DNA of 5,000 nt, from NCBI GenBank assembly GCA_013298445.1, contig JAAFHQ010000507.1:1-5000 (forward strand), given 5' to 3'. The stretch comes from Chitinophagales bacterium. Lineage in GTDB: Bacteria; Bacteroidota; Bacteroidia; Chitinophagales; Saprospiraceae. This document shows positions 1 through 5,000 of this stretch, in pieces. How positions within the stretch are numbered: position 1 is the stretch's first letter; every line of letters starts with the position of its first letter. Under the pieces are notes generated by a model that saw only the letters and a program-made list of their open reading frames with translations, had not been told where the DNA came from and did no database searches. Both the position numbers and the translations under genes were made by a program.

Positions 1-556
1 CCAGGGCTTTGCCCGTGGCAAAATCGGTGCTATCCACGTGTTGTATCGTATGCTCAGGCATGCCACAAGCCGCAATCGCTGCCTGCATCGCGCCAAAGAC
101 CAAAGCCGAAGTTTTGGGGTGCCCAGGGTGCCCTTTGATCACCACCGTACAACCAGCAGCCAAAGCCGAAGCGGTATCGCCACCGGCTGTAGAGAAGGCC
201 AATGGAAAATTGCTGGCACCAAAAACGACCACTGGACCCAGCGGGTTGAGCATTTTGCGCAAATCGGGGCGTGGGGGAATCCTTTCGGGCTGAGCAGTGT
301 CGATCACGGCTTCTACCCAGGAGCCTTCACGCACCAGATTGGCGAATAGCCTTAGCTGATTGGCGGTGCGGCCACGTTCGCCGAGCAAGCGGGCTTCGGG
401 TAGGTTGGATTCAGCCATGGCGGTTTGGATCAGGGTATCGCCTAGTGCCTCAATTTCGCTGGCAATGCGCTCCAAAAATTCAGCGCGCTCAGTATTGCTT
501 TTTTTGCGGTAAATAGGGAAAGCCGTGGCGGCTTGTTGCATGGTTTGTTTGTTCAT
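1..556 (-). CDS. Aldehyde dehydrogenase, 2-oxoglutarate-semialdehyde (2,5-dioxovalerate) type, N-terminal part
   Basis: The minus-strand frame opens with ATG at 556-554 and stays open to the window edge, giving 185 codons of a protein that in this family is usually about 500-530 residues. It starts MNKQTMQQAATAFPIYRKKS. Residues 97-101 (PDLRK) and 105-122 (PLGPVVVFGASNFPLAFS) are the hallmark block of the alpha-ketoglutarate-semialdehyde dehydrogenase branch; the Asn of SNFP (N117) corresponds to the conserved catalytic-site Asn of aldehyde dehydrogenases. AGGDTASALAAGCTVVIKGHPGHP follows, in which K141 matches the NAD(P)-ribose-binding lysine. The catalytic Cys and Glu lie outside the window. 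The family oxidises 2-oxoglutarate semialdehyde to 2-oxoglutarate in the cytoplasm. The gene lies 109 bp downstream of the lyase on the same strand, so co-transcription is likely. No Shine-Dalgarno is visible; an in-frame ATG at codon 6 is an alternative start. The family call is firm; the exact substrate is inferred. Confidence 0.88.
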   Translation of the reverse strand, partial: MNKQTMQQAATAFPIYRKKSNTERAEFLERIASEIEALGDTLIQTAMAESNLPEARLLGERGRTANQLRLFANLVREGSWVEAVIDTAQPERIPPRPDLRKMLNPLGPVVVFGASNFPLAFSTAGGDTASALAAGCTVVIKGHPGHPKTSALVFGAMQAAIAACGMPEHTIQHVDSTDFATGKAL

Positions 557-568
557 AGTGGTATGGTT

Positions 569-665
569 GTAGAGACGCAAGATCTTGCGTCTCAAATATC
601 CAAGATTTTGTGCCTCAAATATCCAAGATTTTACGCATCTGAGACGCAAGATCTTGCGTCTCTAC
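569..665. repeat. Four 23-bp tandem units bounded by two identical perfect palindromes
   Basis: Units start with CAAGAT(C/T)TT at 578, 601, 624 and 647, an exact 23-bp period. The outer copies carry the perfect 22-bp palindrome GAGACGCAAGA plus its reverse complement at 572-593 and 641-662. The inner copies have diverged and share the 19-bp direct repeat CTCAAATATCCAAGATTTT at 591-609 and 614-632. Including the outer GTA/TAC, the arms 569-593 and 641-665 are exact reverse complements over 25 bp, so the whole element can also fold as one long hairpin with a 47-nt loop. It fills most of the 109-bp gap between the lyase stop codon (666-668) and the aldehyde dehydrogenase start. It may be an interspersed palindromic repeat, a transcript-processing hairpin or an attenuator; the sequence alone does not decide. 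No transposase or clear target duplication is seen. Confidence 0.9.
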
Positions 666-1559
666 CTAGGGTCTTGCCGCGATTCCATCCCGGATCACCT
701 TCAAAATGCGGTCTCTTTCCGCACCTTCAAGGGTCAAACGGGGGGCGCGTACATATTCGGAGCCAATCCCTACTTCTTGTTCAGCCAATTTGATGTACTG
801 TACCAGTTTGGGGTGGAGGTCCAACTCCAACAAAGGTAAGAACCAGCGGTAAATGGTCAAGGCTTCGGCCAATTTTCCTTCTTTTACCAAGCGATAAATG
901 GTACAGGTTTCGGCTGGGAAGGCACAAACCAAACCAGCTACCCAGCCATGGGCACCCAGTACCAATTCTTCCAGTGCCAGGGTGTCTACTCCGCACAGGA
1001 TTTTGAGGCGATCGCCAAAACGATTGACTAAGCGCGTCACATTAGAAACATCACGAGTCGACTCTTTGACGGCGGTAATGTTTTTTTCTTCAATCAAAGC
1101 AGCAAACATGTCCAGGGTGATTTCAATTTTGTAATCAACTGGATTGTTGTACAGCATGATGGGGAGCTCGGTAGACTGAGCTACAGCGCGGAAAAACGCA
1201 GTGGTTTCACGATCATCGGCTTTGTAGCGCATCGGTGGGAGCAACATGAGGCCATCGGCACCCCATTTTTCGGCCAATTGGGCCTGACGTACTGCCTCCC
1301 GGGTAGAGCCTTCGGCAATGTTGAGGACTACTGGTGTTTTCCCTTCCAGTTTTTCCTGCGAAAATTTGACCAAGGTTTCTTTTTCGGCCTCGGTGATGGT
1401 GCTGGCTTCACCCAGGGAGCCGCCCAAAATGATTCCGTTTACTCCACCATCAACCTGTGCTTGCAGGTTTTTGGCAAAGAGCGGCAAATCCAATTCATCC
1501 TGACTATTGAATTTGGTGGTTAGCGCCGGAAATACGCCCTTCCATTCAAATGCGTTCAT
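666..1559 (-). CDS. DHDPS/NAL-superfamily lyase or deaminase (candidate 1-pyrroline-4-hydroxy-2-carboxylate deaminase)
   Basis: A complete 297-residue protein, the normal length for the dihydrodipicolinate synthase/N-acetylneuraminate lyase TIM-barrel superfamily. The Schiff-base lysine is K165 in ITAVKEST and the catalytic tyrosine is Y137 in MLYNNP. The substrate-carboxylate loop GGSLGEAST (46-54) replaces the GTTGE of lysine-pathway DapA, and the usual DapA arginine after YN.P is absent (YNNPVDYKIEI). Lysine biosynthesis is therefore unlikely. Together with the 2-oxoglutarate-semialdehyde dehydrogenase downstream, the likely product is 2-oxoglutarate semialdehyde. In hydroxyproline breakdown this is the deamination of 1-pyrroline-4-hydroxy-2-carboxylate; in oxidative pentose breakdown it would be dehydration of a 2-keto-3-deoxypentonate. 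The hydroxyproline reading is preferred because such gene pairs with an AraC regulator are familiar from Bacteroidota hydroxyproline loci, but the epimerase and oxidase genes are not in the window. The start ATG at 1559-1557 lies about 15 nt from a -7 box. The stop TAG at 668-666 abuts the palindromic repeat. Confidence 0.9.
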   Translation of the reverse strand: MNAFEWKGVFPALTTKFNSQDELDLPLFAKNLQAQVDGGVNGIILGGSLGEASTITEAEKETLVKFSQEKLEGKTPVVLNIAEGSTREAVRQAQLAEKWGADGLMLLPPMRYKADDRETTAFFRAVAQSTELPIMLYNNPVDYKIEITLDMFAALIEEKNITAVKESTRDVSNVTRLVNRFGDRLKILCGVDTLALEELVLGAHGWVAGLVCAFPAETCTIYRLVKEGKLAEALTIYRWFLPLLELDLHPKLVQYIKLAEQEVGIGSEYVRAPRLTLEGAERDRILKVIRDGIAARP

Positions 1560-1573
1560 GTGCTAATTTTTGA

Positions 1574-1581
1574 CAAAAGTA
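1574..1581 (-). promoter_or_regulatory. Candidate Bacteroidota -7 promoter box of the lyase operon
   Basis: Read on the minus strand this is TACTTTTG, an exact match to the Bacteroidota sigma-factor -7 consensus TAnnTTTG. It lies 15 nt upstream of the lyase ATG and would give a leader of only about 8 nt, which is common where ribosome binding does not use Shine-Dalgarno. No good -33 TTTG is seen at the expected distance, so the promoter could depend on an activator. Confidence 0.45.
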
Positions 1582-1597
1582 AGGGATTAAGCTGGAG

Positions 1598-1614
1598 GTG
1601 AATTGATGTGAATT
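1598..1614. promoter_or_regulatory. Candidate AraC-type operator: direct repeat GTGAATT, 10-bp spacing
   Basis: GTGAATT occurs at 1598-1604 and again at 1608-1614, in direct orientation and one helical turn apart. It covers the place where a -33 element of the minus-strand lyase promoter would be. AraC/XylS activators usually bind direct half-sites on one face of DNA, overlapping or next to the -35 region. The divergent araC-family gene starts 70 bp further on. The role is inferred from position; a 7-bp repeat can occur by chance. Confidence 0.3.
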
Positions 1615-1684
1615 TGCTAAAAACTAACTTATTTTAACCATTTACGGCTTGTGGTTTGTATTTTACAGGCAAAAAACGTTTATC

Positions 1685-2551
1685 TTGAAAGTTATTCCTT
1701 TTACCATTCCAGTTAGCGGGGAACAATCCATCATCATTCAGGAAGATCGGGAACCTCATTTTTATCCCCATTTGCACCAGCACCCTGAAATTCAACTCAC
1801 CTGGGTACGCGAAGGGAATGGCAACTTACTGGTAGGGGAGCAAGTGCATCGTTTTCAGACGGATGATGTTTTTTTGATTGGCGCCAATCAACCGCATTTG
1901 TTCAACAGTGACCCGGCCTATTTTGAACTGGATTCGGATTTGTCTATTCATGCACTCACCCTGTTTTTTGATCCGCTTCAGGTGGGTAAAACCCTGGCAT
2001 CGATTCCAGAGTTAAGCGGGATGAAGGCGCTGTTAAAAGGATTTGATCGTGGGATCAAGGTGGGATCGAACACTAAAGGCAGGGTTATTGAATTGATGCA
2101 GCGGATTCAAGCTGCACATTCGCTCAAACGGGTTGCTTTTTTCCTGGAGTTGTTGGAGTGTTTAACCACCGAGCCGCACTCCTTTTATTTGAGCCAACAA
2201 ACCCCATTTGCCATTTCAGAGAGCGAAGGCCAGCGGATGAGCACGGTATTCCAATATTTGCTCAAACATTATGCCGAAGAACTGGATCTGGAAAAAGTAG
2301 CGGCCCAGGTCCACCTTACCCCGCCTGCCTTTTGTCGGTATTTCAAAAAACATACCCGCAAAACCTTCACCGTTTTTCTCAATGAAATCCGCATCAATGC
2401 CGCTTGTCGAATCCTGAAAGAGGAGCAGCCGCTATCCGTTGCAGATGTCGCATACTCAACGGGTTTTAACAATATTCCTCATTTTAACCGCACTTTTAAG
2501 CGGGTTACGGGCCAAAGGCCCAACGATTGGAGAAAAGAGAAGTTTCTATAA
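1685..2551 (+). CDS. AraC/XylS-family transcriptional regulator with N-terminal cupin domain
   Basis: 288 residues if translated from the TTG at 1685, so that the protein begins (M)KVIPFTIPV; this matches the usual N-terminus of this subfamily better than the TTG at 1649, which adds 12 hydrophobic, non-family residues. Residues 25-75 are an AraC-type cupin sensor with HFYPHLHQHPEIQLTW and IGANQPHLF, where the His-rich pattern marks the sugar/ligand barrel. Residues 185-285 form the double helix-turn-helix: first helix pair around LDLEKVAAQVHLTPPAFCRYF, then SVADVAYSTGFNNIPHFNRTF followed by the typical GQRPNDWR end. It is divergent from the lyase/dehydrogenase pair with a 125-bp shared control region, so it most likely regulates them in response to their substrate. 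No ATG or GTG start and no Shine-Dalgarno is seen; the A-rich tract just upstream is typical for Bacteroidota. The inducer is unknown. Confidence 0.92.
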   Translation: MKVIPFTIPVSGEQSIIIQEDREPHFYPHLHQHPEIQLTWVREGNGNLLVGEQVHRFQTDDVFLIGANQPHLFNSDPAYFELDSDLSIHALTLFFDPLQVGKTLASIPELSGMKALLKGFDRGIKVGSNTKGRVIELMQRIQAAHSLKRVAFFLELLECLTTEPHSFYLSQQTPFAISESEGQRMSTVFQYLLKHYAEELDLEKVAAQVHLTPPAFCRYFKKHTRKTFTVFLNEIRINAACRILKEEQPLSVADVAYSTGFNNIPHFNRTFKRVTGQRPNDWRKEKFL

Positions 2552-2573
2552 TTTGTGAAAATTGTTACAAGGG

Positions 2574-2648
2574 ACAGATACTTTTCATTCAAATGAAAAC
2601 GTTAACATTTCATTCAATCCAGCCTGCCTGACATTTTATCTGTTTTTT
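2574..2648 (+). repeat. Nested inverted repeats after the AraC gene, possible weak terminator
   Basis: ACAGATA (2574-2580) pairs with TATCTGT (2637-2643), which runs into a T tract ending at 2648. Inside lies TTTTCATT-CA-AATGAAAA (2582-2599), a perfect 8-bp inverted repeat, and a further TTTCATTCAA copy at 2608-2617 that repeats 2583-2592. The position 23 bp after the araC stop and the T tract suggest transcript-end structure, but the outer loop is long and the inner stem is AT-rich, so this is not a classic intrinsic terminator. An operator for the downstream gene is the alternative. Confidence 0.25.
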
Positions 2649-2698
2649 CCAGCCACAATGATTTTCCACGATGCATAAGCAAGAATGAACACAATCAT

Positions 2699-2726
2699 GC
2701 TATGTCCTACTTGTCATTGGCATAGC
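2699..2726 (+). promoter_or_regulatory. Hairpin in the promoter region of the secreted-protein gene
   Basis: GCTATG-T-CC (2699-2707) pairs with GGCATAGC (2719-2726), leaving an 11-nt loop and a single bulged T. It overlaps the candidate -33 TTG at 2711-2713 and is not followed by a T run, so an operator is more plausible than a terminator. It could also be chance. Confidence 0.2.
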
Positions 2727-2739
2727 CCCCATAACCTTG
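2711..2739 (+). promoter_or_regulatory. Candidate promoter for the secreted modular protein
   Basis: TTG at 2711-2713 and TAACCTTG at 2732-2739, separated by 18 bp, resemble the Bacteroidota -33 TTTG / -7 TAnnTTTG pair, with one mismatch in the -7 box. Transcription would start near 2745, giving a short leader before the ATG at 2757, and the A run at 2741-2746 is a typical AT-rich pre-start tract. Confidence 0.3.
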
Positions 2740-2756
2740 CAAAAAACCATTGAAAT

Positions 2757-3320
2757 ATGCGAAAAGTTCTATTTTTCCTGCTATCCAGCTTGCTTTGCTG
2801 GCAGTTATCTGCCCTGGATGGCCCCAAAAACCAAATTGTAAAGCCACCAACCTACTTGAGCTTGTTTATGCCCTTGTACGACAGTACGGCTTTTCCTGTA
2901 TGTATCGCAAATGTCAAAGCCCGCTTAAAGGACACACTCGTTTGTGTGAATGTGGTAGCGGTAAATTTTGACACCATTGCTGCGCTACAGTACACGGTGA
3001 AATTTGACACTTCCTTTCTGCAATTTAAGGGAATCAAGGTAGACACCAGCAGCGCCTTGAAAAAACTCACGCAGGCTGATTTTAGTGTGAAGCCGGGAGG
3101 TTTGATTGCGCTGGTTTATTCCAAAACTGAAAGTGCGGCTGGGTTAACTATCCGGGATAGCACCAAACTTTACCAACTCTGTTTTAAACCGCTGAAGGAA
3201 GGTAAATCTGCAATCAGCTTTACCGATAGTGTCAATACGGAAGTAAAGCAGACTCAGCCTTTACCGTCAACTGGTACGATGTGCCTACAGGAGGGACACC
3301 ATTGGCTAAAGATACCCTGA
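2757..3320 (+). CDS. Secreted cohesin-domain protein, N-terminal part before frame break
   Basis: The ATG at 2757 begins MRKVLFFLLSSLLCWQLSA, a clear Sec signal peptide (basic start, hydrophobic core, probable cleavage near residue 19). Residues about 45-164 form a cohesin-like beta-sandwich, with the recognisable stretches LQYTVKFDTSFLQFKGIKV, LIALVYSKTESAAG and LYQLCFKPLKEGKSAISFTDS. After residue 164 (VK at 3243-3248) the printed frame gives a low-quality tail (QTQPLPSTGTMCLQEGHHWLKIP) and stops at 3318-3320, while the -1 frame starts to make good sense. The tail is therefore not credible; the real gene almost certainly continues into the next entry. Either the sequence lacks one base here, or the gene is broken in this strain. 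The protein is exported and probably surface-bound or released; its ligand is unknown. Confidence 0.8.
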   Translation: MRKVLFFLLSSLLCWQLSALDGPKNQIVKPPTYLSLFMPLYDSTAFPVCIANVKARLKDTLVCVNVVAVNFDTIAALQYTVKFDTSFLQFKGIKVDTSSALKKLTQADFSVKPGGLIALVYSKTESAAGLTIRDSTKLYQLCFKPLKEGKSAISFTDSVNTEVKQTQPLPSTGTMCLQEGHHWLKIP

Positions 3321-5000
3321 GCTTTAAGCCGACCAAAGCTGATACCTTGTACGTTGAAGCCATTGATTCTTCTGGTAAAAAATGTGCCAGCAAGGAACGA
3401 ACTGCCATTGTGGTGCTTATTGACAGCACCCAGACTGCGGGCTTTACCGAGTGCCCTAAAGACGTCATAACGGTTGCTCCGGCAGGCAAAACCAAGGCTC
3501 CAGTTAGCTGGAAGGCACCTACTTTCTCCAGTGGATGTGACAGTACAGTTGCCGTGCTAAGCAGCAACTTTAAATCTGGCGATACGCTGGCTGTGGGCAC
3601 CACCCGCATCAGGTACGTACTAACGGATACCACCTCCAAGAAGGTGATCGATTCTTGCGTATTCAAAGTTATACTGGGTACTGATACGATTATCCAGCCC
3701 CCCGTCAAGGTCGATTCACTTACTTTCTTTGTAGACACAAGTGGGGTAACCCTTACGGACAGTACCATGAGTGTACCCGTAAAAGTGCTCCATTTTGACA
3801 AGGTGCAGGGATTCCAGTTTACGCTCGCGATACCAGATAGTTTGGCCACTTTTGTCGGCTTCACTGCTGATACTGCAGCGCTCAAAGGGGTAGAGAGTTT
3901 TGCGTTCTCGCCTTTTGTGCGTACCGTCAACTGGTTTGATGCACAGTCAAATGGGGTAACGCTGAAGGATAGTACGACCATCTTTACCTTACGAATCAGT
4001 AGAGACTCGGCTAGTAAGGAATGTATTCCGATTCAGTTCAAAAATGCACCGTCGAAGATCATTGCCACCAAATCTTCACTGACCGAAATTATTCCTACCA
4101 CCATTGATGGAGTAGTTTGTCCAGATACCACCACGGTTCCACCAGTAGATACCACTGGTCCGGTTAAAATAGCCGGAAAGATTTACCGCGAGGATAAAAC
4201 TCCGGTGAAATTTGTAACTGTTGACATCAGTCCGGATAGCCTTGTTTCGGTGGTTACCGGAGTCACTGGGGAATATGCATTCGATTCTTTGGCGTACAAT
4301 AAGAACCACACCATTCGCCCTTCACTGGACTCAAACTATTCTGGTGGGGTGAACATTCTGGATGTGGTATTGATCCAACGGCATATTCTGGCCAAAGATA
4401 CCCTGGACAGTCCTTACAAGTGGATTGCTGCCGACGTGAACAAGTCAGGTACAGTTACCGTAGCGGACATTCTGGACATCCGTCGTTTGATTTTGGGTGC
4501 GATTGATTCGTTCCCGAACAATACATCCTGGCGCTTTGTACCGGTCAGCTTCAAGTTCCCGGACAGTGTGGCCAATCCGTTGACCGTAAAATTCCCGGAT
4601 ACCATCGGGTTTACGGGGTTGAAAAAAGACACCTTGAACAATGACTTCATTGGCATCAAAGTGGGCGACGTCAACCTGAGCAAAGACGCGCAGCTGCGTG
4701 GCGAAGCACCAATGGAAATCACCATGGCTAACCGTGCATTTGAGTACGGCGAAAAACTGGTGGTTGATGTACGTGCCAGTGACCTGGGTAAATATGCAGG
4801 GTACCAGTTCGATCTGGGCTTTGACCGCGAAACCCTTGAATTTGTCAGTGTAGAGGCGGGCGATGTACCTGGAGTAGACCGCAATGCCTTCAATTTGAAT
4901 GCTGTGGCAGAGGGCCGAATCCCAACGCTGTGGTACCAAACCGGAGCAACTTTGCGCAGTGCTGAAAACCCGGTATTGTTCAGACTTACCTTCAATACCC
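3230..5000 (+). CDS. Secreted modular protein, continuation: Ig-like, HYR, cohesin, dockerin, cohesin (runs off window)
   Basis: This frame (codons starting at 3299, 3302 and so on) opens after the TAG at 3227-3229 and has no stop to the window end. In order: Ig-like domain (about 3251-3424; FTVNWYDVPTGGTPLAKDTL, TLYVEAIDSSGKKC); HYR domain (about 3443-3680; ECPKDVITVAPAG, VSWKAP, SGCDST, VGTTRIRYVLTD, SCVFKV); second cohesin-like domain (about 3710-4110; VQGFQFTLAIPDSLATFVGF); Pro/Thr linker; carboxypeptidase-regulatory-like fold (about 4163-4325; KIAGKIYREDKTPVKFVTV, GVTGEYAFDSL); dockerin type I (4328-4501) with calcium loops DSNYSGGVNILD and DVNKSGTVTVAD; the FIGIKVGDVN motif near 4650; and a third cohesin-like domain from about 4718 (YAGYQFDLGFDRETLEFVSV). 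No credible own start or signal peptide exists; the first ATG in frame is only at 3767, inside cohesin 2. It is best read as the continuation of the 2757 gene. A type IX secretion C-terminal signal would be expected beyond the window. Exact function is unknown. Confidence 0.85.
4328..4501 (+). other. Dockerin type I module with two complete calcium loops
   Basis: Two 12-residue loops start at 4328 (D-S-N-Y-S-G-G-V-N-I-L-D) and 4433 (D-V-N-K-S-G-T-V-T-V-A-D), 35 codons apart. Both keep the ligands D1, N3, S5 and D12. Each is followed by an amphipathic helix (VVLIQRHIL; ILDIRRLIL). Calcium binding is thus likely intact. Bacteroidota carry many such non-cellulosomal dockerins; the partner cohesin cannot be named from sequence. 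Confidence 0.85.

Noticed and set aside
101..170. Direct repeat CAAAGCCGAA at 101-110 and 161-170
   Set aside because: Both copies encode Ser-Ala-Leu in the aldehyde dehydrogenase; a short coding coincidence.
9..516. Plus-strand open frames at the left edge
   Set aside because: They are shadows of the aldehyde dehydrogenase, whose minus-strand frame holds the conserved FGASNFPLAFS block.
569..665. CRISPR array
   Set aside because: The 23-bp units are directly tandem, with no unique spacers and no cas gene.
533..839. Plus-strand open frames across the repeat element
   Set aside because: They arise from the repeat units and the antisense of the lyase 3' end; the product simply repeats the 23-bp unit in translation.
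3236..3255. Programmed -1 ribosomal frameshift site
   Set aside because: No slippery heptamer such as A AAA AAG and no obvious downstream stimulatory hairpin; a single missing base explains the data more simply.
3232..3981. Minus-strand open frame of 249 codons
   Set aside because: It lies antisense to the Ig/HYR/cohesin coding frame, is Ser/Thr/Val-rich without any domain, and the plus strand shows clear conserved modules over the same bases.
4414..4995. Minus-strand open frames opposite the dockerin and third cohesin
   Set aside because: The plus strand has two perfect calcium loops and cohesin motifs here; the antisense products show no recognisable family.

Overview
The window looks like chromosome from a member of the Bacteroidota, most likely a Saprospiraceae/Haliscomenobacter-type organism. 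The evidence is moderate GC, no clear Shine-Dalgarno sequences, a match to the Bacteroidota -7 promoter motif TAnnTTTG, and a large secreted protein that combines cohesin-like, HYR, Ig-like and dockerin modules. This placement is inferred from gene style; no database search was possible.

Left half (1-2551) is a small catabolic locus. Two genes on the minus strand, a dihydrodipicolinate-synthase-superfamily lyase/deaminase (666-1559) and, downstream of it, an aldehyde dehydrogenase of the alpha-ketoglutarate-semialdehyde type (556 to beyond the left edge), are divergent from an AraC-type regulator on the plus strand (about 1685-2551). Together they fit the last two steps of a pathway that makes 2-oxoglutarate through 2-oxoglutarate semialdehyde. 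The best candidate is trans-4-hydroxyproline degradation; oxidative pentose or sugar-acid degradation is the alternative. The regulator probably acts at the shared 125-bp divergent control region, which holds a good minus-strand -7 box and a 10-bp-spaced direct repeat. Between the two catabolic genes lies a compact 97-bp repeat element. It consists of four 23-bp units bounded by two identical 22-bp perfect palindromes, and it begins directly at the lyase stop codon.

Right half (2757 to beyond 5000) encodes one large secreted modular protein: signal peptide, cohesin-like domain, Ig-like domain, HYR domain, second cohesin-like domain, short Pro/Thr linker, carboxypeptidase-regulatory-like fold, dockerin type I with two complete calcium loops, a third cohesin-like domain, and an end outside the window. 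As printed, the reading frame breaks between about 3230 and 3255. One missing base, most simply one A in the AAA run at 3245-3247, would join the two parts into a continuous protein of about 748 residues within the window. The chain is also densely packed with the Bacteroidota O-glycosylation sequon D(S/T)(A/I/L/V/M/T).

The most interesting points are the cohesins and dockerin in one polypeptide, the sequon density, the frame break, and the palindrome-bounded repeat. None of these proves a new system.
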